In this document: in pieces, positions 1 through 8,461 of the stretch | How positions within the stretch are numbered: the stretch's first letter is position 1 | How the letters are laid out: each line of letters opens with the position of its first letter | Assembly: GCA_964352225.1 (NCBI GenBank) | Contig: CAYGRM010000053.1 | Location: forward strand, 1-24,341 | Direction: 5' to 3' | From: CAJQQY01 sp964352225 | Lineage (GTDB): Bacteria > Bacteroidota > Bacteroidia > Chitinophagales > Saprospiraceae | DNA: 24,341 nt | Translations under genes and position numbers: made by a program | The notes under the pieces: generated by a model | Seen by the model: the letters and a program-made list of their open reading frames with translations, nothing else | Told to the model about the DNA's origin: nothing | Databases searched by the model: none

Positions 1-309
1 GCCGTATCCACCGCCACGGTTTCCACCGCCGCCGTAGCCACCACGACCACCGCCACCACCACGATTCTCACGAGGTTCAGCTTTTTTAACAACAATTGTA
101 CGACCATCAAATTCTTGGTCATTCAATGCATCGATTGCAGATTGTGCTTCATCGTCGTTAGACATTTCCACAAAACCGAAACCTTTTGATTTTCCAGTAA
201 ATTTATCCATAATGATTTTTACGGAATCAACAGCTCCATGAGCTTCAAATGCATTTTGTAAATCCGACTCTCTTGTGTCGAAATTTAATTTAGCTACAAA
301 AATATTCAT
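1..309 (-). CDS. Glycine-rich RRM RNA-binding protein (partial, 3' end outside window)
   Basis: The complement strand from 309 down to 1 is an open frame of 103 codons that runs off the window edge. It starts MNIFVAKLNFDT, and residues 2-7 (NIFVAK) fit the RNP2 strand of an RNA-recognition motif. KSKGFGFVEM at about residues 41-50 is a clear RNP1 with the aromatic RNA-stacking residues. The RRM ends near residue 78 and is followed by a tail rich in Gly and Arg (RGGGGGGRGGYGGGG). This is the architecture of the small bacterial RRM proteins resembling glycine-rich cold-shock RNA chaperones. The family binds single-stranded RNA in the cytoplasm and is often linked to cold or translation stress. 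The target RNAs cannot be read from sequence. The gene is monocistronic as far as seen, with a leader of about 125 nt. Confidence 0.9.
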   Translation of the reverse strand, partial: MNIFVAKLNFDTRESDLQNAFEAHGAVDSVKIIMDKFTGKSKGFGFVEMSNDDEAQSAIDALNDQEFDGRTIVVKKAEPRENRGGGGGRGGYGGGGNRGGGYG

Positions 310-761
310 ATTATAAAAATTAACTATCCCGAGTTAGTTCGAGATACTGTAAAAAAATCTATTAGTTGAAAAACTAAGGAAGGATAAAAGAAGACCTAAA
401 AGAGGAAGTTGATAACCTAAGAACTTAATAGTTCGTTACAAATATACACTTTATAATGCTGTTTTATACCTTTTTTACGATTTTTATTCAAATGTCAATT
501 GGATGTTTTATTGGGGAAAATATGGTCAGATGTTCAAATTTTGAAATTATGGGAAAAGAAAAAACAGTATTCAAATCTCCTTTTTCTTGGATTAATTAAA
601 TGGTTGGTTCAATTAAAGCAAACTCATTTTAATACAAAGTATTTAATAGTTTTAATTTTAAACTTTGAGGATGAATAGAATGTTGTTACTCCCGAAAATA
701 ATTTGATTGCTAAATTGCAAATCAATAATTCATAATCCTTAATTTTTTTACCTTTGAGCCC
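310..761. other. Intergenic region between divergent RRM and helicase genes
   Basis: These 452 bp separate two divergently transcribed genes. The left 130 bp is the probable RRM leader. The rest is very AT-rich, with stops in all frames. I see no RNA gene, no repeat and no convincing TAnnTTTG box for the helicase on the plus strand. Confidence 0.6.
439..446 (-). promoter_or_regulatory. Candidate Bacteroidota -7 box (TATATTTG) for the RRM gene
   Basis: On the complement strand 446-439 reads TATATTTG, an exact match to the TAnnTTTG -7 element known from Bacteroidota. It lies about 130 nt before the RRM start codon. No good TTG/TTTG -33 element sits at the usual spacing. The implied leader contains two short inverted repeats: GAACT/AGTTC next to the box, and AACTA/TAGTT just before the ATG. 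These could fold, as in cold-shock leaders, but this is inference. Confidence 0.45.
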
Positions 762-2693
762 ATGCAATTATCCGAAATAAACAAAGAACTCACCAAAGTT
801 TTAGAACTTTTGCAAATAGAGAAACAGGAAGATTTTGATCGTTTTCGAGAACAAGTTTTAAAACTTTCGCTCAAAGAAAAAAGAGAAAAAGGATTAACCT
901 GGCATCCTGTCCTCATCAAAAAAGAAGGTTTTACTTTTGGAGATCGAGCTTTTGTAGTTTTGGAAAAGACGAACCAGTTTAATGAGCCTCACCGTTTCAA
1001 ATCAGGAACTCCGGTTGAAATTTTTTCCATAACAGATAATAAAACAGTTAGTAGTAAAGAGCAACGCCTCAATGGCATCATTCAGTTTTTAAGAAAAGAT
1101 CAAATGAAGGTGGTACTCAATACTCAAGATATTCCAAATTGGGTACACTATGGAAATGTTGGAGTTGATTTATTATTTGATGAACGGACTTATGTTGAGA
1201 TGGAAAAGGCGATGAAAAAAGTCATCAAAGCTAAAGGAGATCGTCTGGCAGAATTGAAAAGTTTATTTTATAATCAGCATGCTACTCGTTTTGGAGATTT
1301 ACCGATTATCCATCATGATTATCTAAATGATGCTCAAAAAAGCGCAGTCCAACACATTTTAGCAGCTAATGATATTTCGATTGTTCATGGCCCTCCTGGA
1401 ACTGGAAAAACTACTACCATCGTTCATGCAATTAAATTGTTATGTGAAACTGAAAAAAGTGTTTTAGTTACCGCTCCGAGTAACGCAGCAGTCGATTTGT
1501 TGGCTGAAAGATTATCCGAAAAAGGATTAAGCGTAGTTCGAGTGGGGAATATTTCTAGAGTGGATGAGTCTCTTTTAAATTTAACTTTAGAGGCTCAGTT
1601 AGCTGCTCACCCTGATAGCAAGCACATCAAAAAAGTAAAAGTTCAAGCCGCTCAAGCTCGAAAAAAAGCAGGCAAGTATAAGCGAAATTTCAGAGGGCAA
1701 CAACGAGAGGAACGCAGAGATAATTATCGAGAAGCACGCGAATTAGAAGATTGGGCGAAGGCTTTGGAAGAAAAATTATTAACCGAAATTCTACATGGTG
1801 CGCAAGTGGTAGCCTGTACTTTGGTGAACACCGTGCACTCAGTTTTAGATCGGTTAAAATTTAGAACTGTAGTCATTGATGAAGCTGCTCAAGCATTGGA
1901 ACCCGCAACTTGGATTCCGATCTCGAGAGCCAGTAAAGTGGTTTTAGCGGGTGATCCCTTCCAATTACCTCCAACAGTAAAATCATTTGATGCTAAAAAT
2001 AAAGGACTTGGAATTACATTGTTAGAAAAATGTGTAGAGCAATTTCCAGAAGTTAATTTTCTCAATGTCCAGTATCGAATGAATAAAATGATTATGGATT
2101 TTTCAAATACACAATTCTATGATAATCAGCTAGTTGCCCATGATTCAGTAGCAGGCTGGGAATTGCCAAAAGGTGATATTTCGCCAGTTATTTTTATCGA
2201 TACCGCAGGGGCAGGTTTTAATGAAGAAATGAACCAAGAGACGCTGAGTAAATTTAATTCAGGGGAGTATTTTATTTTTCGAGAACATTTTTTACAATTC
2301 ATTAATACTCTAGCGGAGAATGAATTAGAAATGCCATCGGTCGGAATTATCACACCCTATCGCTCTCAGATTATTTATATGAAAGAACAATTTGAGCAGG
2401 AAGAGGAACTGACAGCATATCAGGAATTCGTCACGATTAATACCATCGATGGCTTCCAAGGTCAAGAGCGAGATGTGATTTATATTTCATTAGTTCGCTC
2501 CAATGATAAAAATGAAATTGGTTTCTTAAATGATTATCGGCGGATGAATGTAGCGATGACTCGAGCCCGTAAACAGCTTGTTGTAATTGGTGATTCTGCA
2601 ACCATTGGACAGGATGATTTCTATGGAAAATTCATTGCGTATGTGGAAAAGAATGGAGGTTATCGATCAGCTTGGGAATTTATAGGCAGTTAA
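762..2693 (+). CDS. Superfamily 1B DNA/RNA helicase, IGHMBP2/SMUBP-2-like
   Basis: This 643-residue protein carries the full set of SF1 helicase motifs in order. Walker A is GPPGTGKTTT at residues 210-219. Motif II is DEAAQ at 373-377, the DEAA variant typical of Upf1/IGHMBP2-type enzymes. Motif III is GDPFQLPPTV at 397-406, and motif IV contains QYRM at 437-440. Motif V is TIDGFQGQERD at 561-571, and motif VI contains VAMTRAR at 597-603. The N-terminal 180 residues resemble the beta-barrel region that precedes the RecA-like core in this family. A charged Lys/Arg-rich insertion (about 285-335) sits between motifs Ia and II. Such enzymes use ATP to unwind or translocate 5'-3' on nucleic acid. 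The bacterial role is uncharacterised, so repair or RNA metabolism are both possible. The ATG at 762 is the first in frame. It is a single gene, ended by the terminator at 2742-2791. Confidence 0.93.
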   Translation: MQLSEINKELTKVLELLQIEKQEDFDRFREQVLKLSLKEKREKGLTWHPVLIKKEGFTFGDRAFVVLEKTNQFNEPHRFKSGTPVEIFSITDNKTVSSKEQRLNGIIQFLRKDQMKVVLNTQDIPNWVHYGNVGVDLLFDERTYVEMEKAMKKVIKAKGDRLAELKSLFYNQHATRFGDLPIIHHDYLNDAQKSAVQHILAANDISIVHGPPGTGKTTTIVHAIKLLCETEKSVLVTAPSNAAVDLLAERLSEKGLSVVRVGNISRVDESLLNLTLEAQLAAHPDSKHIKKVKVQAAQARKKAGKYKRNFRGQQREERRDNYREARELEDWAKALEEKLLTEILHGAQVVACTLVNTVHSVLDRLKFRTVVIDEAAQALEPATWIPISRASKVVLAGDPFQLPPTVKSFDAKNKGLGITLLEKCVEQFPEVNFLNVQYRMNKMIMDFSNTQFYDNQLVAHDSVAGWELPKGDISPVIFIDTAGAGFNEEMNQETLSKFNSGEYFIFREHFLQFINTLAENELEMPSVGIITPYRSQIIYMKEQFEQEEELTAYQEFVTINTIDGFQGQERDVIYISLVRSNDKNEIGFLNDYRRMNVAMTRARKQLVVIGDSATIGQDDFYGKFIAYVEKNGGYRSAWEFIGS

Positions 2694-2741
2694 TTACTCT
2701 AAGTTCTTCTTCATCAACTTTGACATCTAACACCATTTTAC

Positions 2742-2791
2742 AAAAATAAATCCCGAATCTTCAAGTTGAAAATTCGGGATTTATTTTTTTT
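2742..2791. terminator. Bidirectional Rho-independent terminator
   Basis: A perfect 17-bp inverted repeat (arms 2742-2758 and 2772-2788, 13-nt loop) has a TCCCGAAT core. T-runs follow the stem on both strands. It lies between the convergent ends of the helicase and TonB-receptor genes and can serve both. Confidence 0.9.
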
Positions 2792-2798
2792 AAGATAA

Positions 2799-5651
2799 TT
2801 ACCAGTCACCTCTCCCTCGCCTTTGGTCTTCTTCCTCAGGCATGGAGGTATTTCCTATTCTAAAGTTTCTAAAGTTATAAGTGAAATTTAGCATGATATA
2901 GCGAGTCAAAGTATTTACCTCGATATCTTCAATATAAACTTCGGTAATATTTCGAGAGATTGAAGTATTTTGATTGAGTAAATCAAAAGCAGAAATAGCA
3001 ATTTCTCCCAACTGATCTTTAAAAACTTTTTTTCCAATACTCAGATTCCACAACCAATAATTTTGATTAAAATCATCGGATAAACCATTATATAATTGGT
3101 GGTTTAAATTAGTTCTGAAAACTAAACTCTTTCCAATAATCCAATTAAATTTTGCTTGAGTGCTTTGAGTGATATAATCGTTATCACCGTCAGTACTTAG
3201 GGTATTTTTTACCGTAGTAAAACCTGATCTGGAAGAAATGGTAAAATCAACTTTGTCTGAAATATTACTGGCTAAAACAATTCCTCCTTTGAAAGAACTA
3301 TTTCTCGATTCATTGATTGCTCGATTAATCTGACTAGGAGAATTGGAATAGTTAACTCCTAAATCAAAGTTCAGGTTTGATTTAATTTTGGATATAGGAA
3401 CACCATAAGTTAGGTAAGTTCTTAAATCAAAATAACCATCTAAGTTAATAGGTTGCGAGAGTTGAGCACCGGGAGATAAATCAATTTCATCAAAAATAGG
3501 GTCGGTTGTTTCTCTCAGATAAAGTTGATTGCTAATATAATTTTGCTGAAAACTACCACCAATCAAGGCGAAAAATACTCTCGATTTTTCCACGTTCGTT
3601 TTTTGATAGCGAGCAAAGAATCGATGCGAAACAGACTGATTTAAATCGGCATTTCCAATAGACAATTGCAATGGATTAGTATTATCCAAAACGGTTTGTA
3701 ATTGATCCGCAGTTGGAGAGGTAGTATTAGAACGGTACATAAATCTAAAATTTTCTTGTTGAGATTTGGTCCATCGAATCATGGCAAAGGGTACAAAATT
3801 TAAGAAGTCCTTTGAAATGATATTTGCTGGATTTGGAAACGTCTCTTCTCCATTTAGCTGAGCAAATTCCACTCGAGCACGAGTAATCAACATGAATTTT
3901 CCCTGCCGGTAGTTGTATCCAACTCCACCCGTATGAGTTATATAATTATTGGAAAAAATATTTGAAAGAGCATTGTTAGGTAAAGTATAATCCTGAGTAC
4001 TTTCTGAAAAATCATTAGTCGTTTTATCCGAATCTTCTTCTTGATATTCTGATCGATATTCTATCATCAGGCTTTGTCCTTTGCCAATTGGTTCGGTATA
4101 GGAGATATTGGAAGATAGGTTCCAACCTTGCAAATCTAGATTCGAAAATTGATTTAAGGTGTCAGAAAAGGGTGGTGGCTCAAAATAATCGTTATGTGAT
4201 TCTAGATAACTTTCCCCTCTTTTATCATTGTAACCCATTCCTACATTAAGCGAAATCGTACGACCTCTTTTGGGAAAACTATGACGAAAAAGGAGGCTGT
4301 TGGAAAAATTTTTCCCAGATAAATCTGACCGAATATTATTGTCAGTTTGGTTAATTAGTTCATCTCCTAACAATGTATTTCCAAAGACACTTTCTTTTCC
4401 ATTATTATTTTGCCAGCTTATTCTCGGACGCATGATGATGGAGTTAGCGGAATCAATTTTATACTCAATTTGCATATTCACTCGATGATTAAAGTTCTTA
4501 GTGAAACTACCACTTTCTTCATCATAAAACTCACTAACTTCCTCATTATCAATGAATTGCCTTAGGAGATCTTCCTTGGAATCGTTTTCAGAATTGTTAA
4601 AAAAGTAACTTCCCGATAAGTCTAATTTCTCTCCGATTTTATCTGAATAATTTAATCCAATAGCATGAGTCGTAGCAACTCCACCTTGCTGTTGAACAAG
4701 GAAATCATTGACAGAACCACCTCCGCCGCCTCTTCTTCCACCACCTCTTCCACCACCACCTCGGCCACCTCTTCCTCTTCGACTTCCGCCGGATCCAACT
4801 ACGCCAAGTAAATCTTCTGAGGAGAAATTTTGGATATTGATATTATTGCTTTGACCAATTAATGAGATACGCTGATCTCCATTAAAAATGCTGAAGTTTC
4901 CTCCCACTTGATATTTATCCTCATAACCATATCCCGCCTGAGCTTTTCCAAATTGACCAGCGCGCATATTTTTTTTAGTAACAATATTCATCGTTTTGGT
5001 AGTCTCTCCATCGTCAAAACCAGTAAAATTTGCTTGGTCGCTTTTTTGATCAAATACTTCAATTTTAGAAATTACTTCAGCAGGTAGATTCTTCAAAGCT
5101 GCCGAAGGATCATTTCCAAAAAAAGGACGACCATCCACGAGTACTTGTTGTACTTTTTCGCCTTGGGCTTGTACTTCGCCATTTTCGATAACGACACCGG
5201 GCATTTTTTCTACGAGTTCTTCTGCCGAGGCATCTTTTAAGGTTTTAAAAGAGCTAGCATTGTAAGAAGTTGTATCACCTGATTGGGTTGCAATGGGTGC
5301 TTTTCCTTCGACGATTACTTCCTCTAGATTAGATGTGGATTCTTGTAATTGTATTGTTGGTAAGATTAGGTTTTGAGTAGTGAGTGAAATTTCTTGCTCG
5401 AAGTCAGCTAGACCAAGAAAGGATACTTTTATTTTATAACCGCCCGTGGGAACGTTTGTTATTTCAAAATTTCCTTGGTCATCAGTAACTCCAGATTTGA
5501 CTTGTTCACCCCAAATTTGATTAATGGAAATATACGCACCTGGCAAAGGAGCATCTGAGGAGTCAATAATTTTTCCAGAGATAGCACTTGACTGGGAAAA
5601 TATGGAAAAGCTTAAAAGTAAAAAGCTAAAAGACAGTAGCAGGTTTTTCAT
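2799..5651 (-). CDS. TonB-dependent outer-membrane receptor with carboxypeptidase-regulatory-like N-terminus and RG-rich loop
   Basis: I place the start at 5651 rather than at the upstream in-frame ATG at 5729, because MKNLLLSFSFLLLSFSIFSQ is a textbook signal peptide. The 26 extra codons would put charged residues before it and would overlap a promoter-like box. The mature part (950 aa with signal) has three regions. A carboxypeptidase-D-like regulatory beta-sandwich spans about residues 24-100 (SGKIIDSSDAPLPGAYIS). A plug domain spans about 110-228 (EEVIVEGKAPI, then VDGRPFFGNDP). A long outer-membrane barrel ends in an aromatic residue (GRGDW). Residues about 287-312 form an almost pure Gly/Arg tract in an early barrel loop. 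Family members import or sense large substrates in a TonB-dependent way. No partner such as a SusD-like lipoprotein is adjacent, so the substrate is unknown. The upstream lipoprotein gene is separated from it by a terminator. Confidence 0.92.
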   Translation of the reverse strand: MKNLLLSFSFLLLSFSIFSQSSAISGKIIDSSDAPLPGAYISINQIWGEQVKSGVTDDQGNFEITNVPTGGYKIKVSFLGLADFEQEISLTTQNLILPTIQLQESTSNLEEVIVEGKAPIATQSGDTTSYNASSFKTLKDASAEELVEKMPGVVIENGEVQAQGEKVQQVLVDGRPFFGNDPSAALKNLPAEVISKIEVFDQKSDQANFTGFDDGETTKTMNIVTKKNMRAGQFGKAQAGYGYEDKYQVGGNFSIFNGDQRISLIGQSNNINIQNFSSEDLLGVVGSGGSRRGRGGRGGGGRGGGRRGGGGGSVNDFLVQQQGGVATTHAIGLNYSDKIGEKLDLSGSYFFNNSENDSKEDLLRQFIDNEEVSEFYDEESGSFTKNFNHRVNMQIEYKIDSANSIIMRPRISWQNNNGKESVFGNTLLGDELINQTDNNIRSDLSGKNFSNSLLFRHSFPKRGRTISLNVGMGYNDKRGESYLESHNDYFEPPPFSDTLNQFSNLDLQGWNLSSNISYTEPIGKGQSLMIEYRSEYQEEDSDKTTNDFSESTQDYTLPNNALSNIFSNNYITHTGGVGYNYRQGKFMLITRARVEFAQLNGEETFPNPANIISKDFLNFVPFAMIRWTKSQQENFRFMYRSNTTSPTADQLQTVLDNTNPLQLSIGNADLNQSVSHRFFARYQKTNVEKSRVFFALIGGSFQQNYISNQLYLRETTDPIFDEIDLSPGAQLSQPINLDGYFDLRTYLTYGVPISKIKSNLNFDLGVNYSNSPSQINRAINESRNSSFKGGIVLASNISDKVDFTISSRSGFTTVKNTLSTDGDNDYITQSTQAKFNWIIGKSLVFRTNLNHQLYNGLSDDFNQNYWLWNLSIGKKVFKDQLGEIAISAFDLLNQNTSISRNITEVYIEDIEVNTLTRYIMLNFTYNFRNFRIGNTSMPEEEDQRRGRGDW

Positions 5652-5695
5652 CAAGTATTTGATTTTAAAAAAATGTTTTTTTGAAATTAAGTTGG

Positions 5696-5703
5696 TAAAT
5701 ATA
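5696..5703 (-). promoter_or_regulatory. Weak candidate -7 box for the TonB receptor
   Basis: The complement reads TATATTTA, one base off TAnnTTTG, about 45 nt before the chosen ATG. TTTTTG lies about 23 nt upstream, at the long end of the allowed spacing. Its position inside the longer reading frame supports the downstream start at 5651. Confidence 0.3.
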
Positions 5704-5751
5704 GCTATAGTCTTTGATGCTTTTTCCAAAAAGAACTTGCTCTATCTCTTC

Positions 5752-5787
5752 AAATAAAAAACCGCTTCCCTCGGATGAAGGAAGCGG
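5752..5787 (-). terminator. Rho-independent terminator downstream of the 5825-6190 lipoprotein gene
   Basis: The 8-bp GC-rich stem CCGCTTCC/GGAAGCGG (5762-5769 and 5780-5787) is followed on the complement strand by TTTTTTATTT. It lies 38 bp past the lipoprotein stop and separates that gene from the receptor gene. Confidence 0.85.
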
Positions 5788-5824
5788 CTTTAGTTCAAAC
5801 TAATTGGAGTCTGAAATATTAATT

Positions 5825-6190
5825 TTAGTTGATTGAAATTAACTCAATTTCATATAGTGAAGCCATATTAAAACTTGGATCTGGAAATTGAGGAACCAAC
5901 GTATTTTCTCTAAATTTTGCGGTGAAAATGATTTCTTTTCCTGCTTCTTCAAATTCCTCCTTAACGCTCTCAGGAATGCCATAAATCGTAATTGATTTGT
6001 CATCGGGGTATTGAGTTTGAATAGCGTATTTTTGGAAGCAATCCATATAAATCATGGTGCCTGCAATGTTTTCCATGACAAATAAACAACCGATTTCACA
6101 ATCAATTTGATTAAAATCTTCTTTTTCCTGTTTGGAGCAGCTGAATAATACTAAAATACTTAAGATTAGGAGGATGGGTAAGTTTTTCAT
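5825..6190 (-). CDS. Small lipoprotein of unknown function
   Basis: This 121-residue protein begins with a lipoprotein signal (MKNLPILLILSILVLFSC), the lipobox LFSC placing the lipidated Cys at residue 18. It is therefore expected in the inner leaflet-facing periplasm or the outer membrane. Three further cysteines follow at about residues 31, 35 and 52 (DCEIGC and MDCFQ), enough for a disulfide or metal site. The rest looks like a compact beta-rich domain, with IFTAKFRENTLVPQFPDPSF near the C-terminus. I do not recognise a named family, and the function is open. It is transcribed towards the TonB receptor but has its own terminator, so co-transcription is not implied. Confidence 0.75.
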   Translation of the reverse strand: MKNLPILLILSILVLFSCSKQEKEDFNQIDCEIGCLFVMENIAGTMIYMDCFQKYAIQTQYPDDKSITIYGIPESVKEEFEEAGKEIIFTAKFRENTLVPQFPDPSFNMASLYEIELISIN

Positions 6191-6203
6191 TGATATATTT
6201 TTA

Positions 6204-6211
6204 CAAAAATA
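6204..6211 (-). promoter_or_regulatory. Candidate -7 box (TATTTTTG) for the lipoprotein gene
   Basis: The complement strand carries an exact TAnnTTTG match 13 nt before the ATG at 6190. Initiation about 7 nt downstream would give a very short leader. The AT-rich context makes chance matches common, so confidence is limited. Confidence 0.35.
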
Positions 6212-6448
6212 ATAAGTGTCTACTTATAAAGACTTAATATTTTGTTAAAAGGTTGGGTGGATATTTATTTAAATAGAAAATTGCTTTTAGGTTAGGTGGT
6301 GGGTAATCTACTCAATGGGTTTTGGCAATTTTTTTAAAATAATAATCTTGGTATTTTATTTGTCTTTAGTATTTGATACTTATCTCCCATTAGAATTTCA
6401 CTTTTTTCTTACAATTTCCCCTCATAGATTTTTTAGCCAAAAAATATT

Positions 6449-7273
6449 ATGAGAAGTTTCTACAATATTATCTTATCGATTTTCCTTTTTCTATTTTTCC
6501 AAGATTCGCTTTTTTCTCAAGACCTTTCAGGAACTTGGAACGGACATTTTTCACTTAAGGGATCAGCCAGGCATTGGTCTTTTGAATTGGAGATGGAACA
6601 AGACCATGCTGAGATAAAAGGTATTGGAAAACAAATCGAATTGTCAAAGAATGATCAATCTCGAAATATTAATTCCACCTTCACCATTGGTGGCAACTTC
6701 AATGGTCAATATCTGAGTTATGATATGGAAGAAGTTTTATTTTTAAAATCTTCTAATGGACAATGCCTTTCCACCTGTGAGTACAGATTCAACGAAACGC
6801 TATCGAAATATCAATTTATCGGTGAGTGCCATCGCAATGGCGTTTTTTATAAAAATAATCAATACTTTCCTGATCATTCTTCCTGCCTAGTTCCTGCAAT
6901 TACTGCGGTTGTCTTTGAGAAACCCAAAGATATTAATGGTCGAAAAACGGAAACGGTGGAAACAGTTTTGGTGAAAAACCAAAAAGTAACTATTAAAATC
7001 TGGGACAATGATAAAGTAGATGGTGATGTAATTTCGCTCAACTTAAATGGTATTTGGATTCTTAAAAATTACCGATTGAAAAAGAGTGTAAAAAATATCC
7101 TGATAGACTTGCCAGAAGACTCTAATGAACTAATTCTTTATGCTGAAAATTTAGGAAAAATTCCTCCAAATACTGCTGCCATTTCGATTTGGAATGGAGA
7201 TCAGGAAATCAAAAGTCTGGTGCTAAATTCAGATAAAGGAAGAAGTGAAGCGATTAAGATTTTGAAATATTAA
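6449..7273 (+). CDS. Secreted protein of unknown function
   Basis: This 274-residue protein starts with a hydrophobic signal peptide ending ..DSLFSQ at about residue 24, so it is exported. The mature N-terminus, DLSGTWNGHFSLKG, resembles the first strand of small lipocalin-like or C2-like beta-barrel proteins that open with a Trp-containing GTW. The middle contains four Cys (NGQCLSTCEY, GECHRNG, SSCLVP), which could pair in the periplasm. The last 80 residues, with ENLGKIPPNTAAISIWNGDQ, match a beta-sandwich tail that I recall at the end of many uncharacterised Bacteroidota secreted proteins; that recall is not verified here. No catalytic motif is visible. The gene stands alone: the next ORF is 90 bp away and starts with GTG. 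Confidence 0.8.
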   Translation: MRSFYNIILSIFLFLFFQDSLFSQDLSGTWNGHFSLKGSARHWSFELEMEQDHAEIKGIGKQIELSKNDQSRNINSTFTIGGNFNGQYLSYDMEEVLFLKSSNGQCLSTCEYRFNETLSKYQFIGECHRNGVFYKNNQYFPDHSSCLVPAITAVVFEKPKDINGRKTETVETVLVKNQKVTIKIWDNDKVDGDVISLNLNGIWILKNYRLKKSVKNILIDLPEDSNELILYAENLGKIPPNTAAISIWNGDQEIKSLVLNSDKGRSEAIKILKY

Positions 7274-7362
7274 ATAATAAATCATTCTGTCAAAATTTTG
7301 TTTTCCTTTAGAAAGTCTAAAATAGAATTTTTGAAATTGCTTTTTCTAAAGAGAACCCTCAG

Positions 7363-7767
7363 GTGGAACAAGATCAACTAATTTCTACAATTTTTGGCGC
7401 TAAAGATGAAGTGAGTTACATCAGTCATAATGATAAAATTATAGCAGCACATGAACGAGCGATGGAAAAGATTCCAGCATTGTATGAAAAATTTTCTAAA
7501 GGACTTCCCACAGGAACTCATTTATTAATCAAATTCCCTTTCGAAAATGAGGAAGAACAAAGAGAGTGGATGTGGGTCGAAATAGTAAAGTGGGAAAAAG
7601 ATATGGTACAAGGCTTACTCCAAAATGAACCACATCTCATCAAGGATTTGAAAGCAGGACAAGAAATACCTAAGCAAATTGACGAGATGTTTGATTATCT
7701 AATTTATTATCCAGATGGTATCGAGGAAGGAAATGAAACTGGGAAAATAATGCAAGAAAAAAAATAA
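7363..7767 (+). CDS. DUF2314-domain protein
   Basis: This 134-residue protein has no signal peptide and is probably cytoplasmic. Residues about 70-115 contain the characteristic DUF2314 pattern. A Glu-Trp-Met-Trp-Val segment (REWMWVEIV) comes first, then a basic or acidic turn, then GLLQNEPHLIKDLKAGQEI and an Asp-Tyr-containing strand (MFDYLIYY). The N-terminal half is helical (AHERAMEKIPALYEKF), also as expected. The start is GTG at 7363: no ATG or TTG lies in frame between it and the stop at 7318. The domain has no established biochemical function and is often found in immunity-like or regulatory accessory genes. Neighbours give no clue. Confidence 0.8.
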   Translation: MEQDQLISTIFGAKDEVSYISHNDKIIAAHERAMEKIPALYEKFSKGLPTGTHLLIKFPFENEEEQREWMWVEIVKWEKDMVQGLLQNEPHLIKDLKAGQEIPKQIDEMFDYLIYYPDGIEEGNETGKIMQEKK

Positions 7768-7920
7768 GAGAGAATAGAAATCTAGAAAGTAATTGTAATC
7801 CTTATCACTTAATTTGACTTTCAACATTGTCAACTTTGCATCACAAATTTTATGTTGAAAACATTATTATATTATTTTCGTTCCATAATCAAAATGAAAA
7901 TTTTTATGTTAAAAAGTAAT

Positions 7921-7928
7921 TATATTTG
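7921..7928 (+). promoter_or_regulatory. Candidate promoter of the metal-efflux operon (TATATTTG)
   Basis: An exact TAnnTTTG box ends 19 nt before the TTG start of the first gene of the efflux locus. Initiation would fall near 7935. The -33 region is T-rich (TTTTTATG at 7901) without a perfect TTTG. No operator-like inverted repeat is obvious beside it, and no regulator gene lies next to the operon. Confidence 0.5.
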
Positions 7929-7947
7929 TCTCACAAAAAATAAATAA

Positions 7948-8340
7948 TTGAGAATCACTCCAATCATCTTAGCCTTTTATATGCTCATCGGTAGTCTAAT
8001 CCCCAAGACGGATTTTAGTCAGTTGTTGCATGTTTTTGATTTGATAGAGGATTATCAAATTCATAAAAAAACGGCTGACAAAATTGGAGTAGAATTTTGT
8101 TTAGTAGAATTTGTTATGGTTCATATCTTTCCATGTGATGAGCACAAACATGATGATACTAATCCTGAAAATCTACCTTGTCAATCTGCACATGTTTCTG
8201 TTTTACTTTTTGTAAATGATATAATTTCAGAAAAAAATGATATTTCATTTCCATCCTTTTTAAATGAACTATCTTTTCAAAATAATTTTTACCTCACAGG
8301 GTTTATCAAATCCTTGATTCATCCTCCTTCCTTCAGTTAA
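7948..8340 (+). CDS. Small His/Cys-containing protein leading the heavy-metal efflux operon
   Basis: This is a 130-residue protein. A stop codon lies directly before the TTG at 7948, so the start is TTG there or ATG at 7981; TTG keeps the whole N-terminal hydrophobic segment (ITPIILAFYMLIGSLI). It is followed by a helical part (FDLIEDYQIHKK) and a metal-ligand-like cluster, CDEHKHDD at residues 63-70, with C78 and H82 after it. From memory, short proteins of this layout (hydrophobic N-terminus, His-rich middle) often precede czcA/cusA genes in Bacteroidota; this copy is diverged and unusually Cys-containing. The inferred role is periplasmic metal sensing or handling for the pump encoded 121 bp downstream. 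No function has been shown for the family to my knowledge. Confidence 0.7.
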   Translation: MRITPIILAFYMLIGSLIPKTDFSQLLHVFDLIEDYQIHKKTADKIGVEFCLVEFVMVHIFPCDEHKHDDTNPENLPCQSAHVSVLLFVNDIISEKNDISFPSFLNELSFQNNFYLTGFIKSLIHPPSFS

Positions 8341-8461
8341 TTATCATTTTTAGGAGTGGTCTTTTTTCTCTGACCACAAGATTTACAACCACATATTTAC
8401 ATTTTGGATAAAAACGTATTCATGCGTTTAGCTCTAAATTTCATTTTAATAATAATTTAAT

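Noticed and set aside
4730..4790. Repetitive CCACC/CCGCC tract as a possible tandem repeat or CRISPR-like array
   Set aside because: It is explained by Gly and Arg codons of the receptor's RG-rich loop. Units are irregular and have no spacers.
5652..5729. Upstream in-frame extension of the TonB receptor (26 extra residues)
   Set aside because: It places charged residues in front of a perfect signal peptide and overlaps a promoter-like box, so the Met at 5651 is the better start.
7306..7320. TTTAGA-AAG-TCTAAA hairpin before the DUF2314 gene as a terminator
   Set aside because: The stem is only 6 bp, A/T-rich, and has no clear T-run directly after it.
7363..7767. DUF2314 protein as part of a toxin-immunity pair
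   Set aside because: No toxin-like neighbour, secretion marker or polymorphic domain is adjacent, so the idea has no support in this window.
8354..8376. GTGGTC/GACCAC hairpin before the RND gene as a terminator or operator
   Set aside because: The stem is only 6 bp around a T-rich loop, with no U-tract after it, and genes on both sides appear to belong to one operon.
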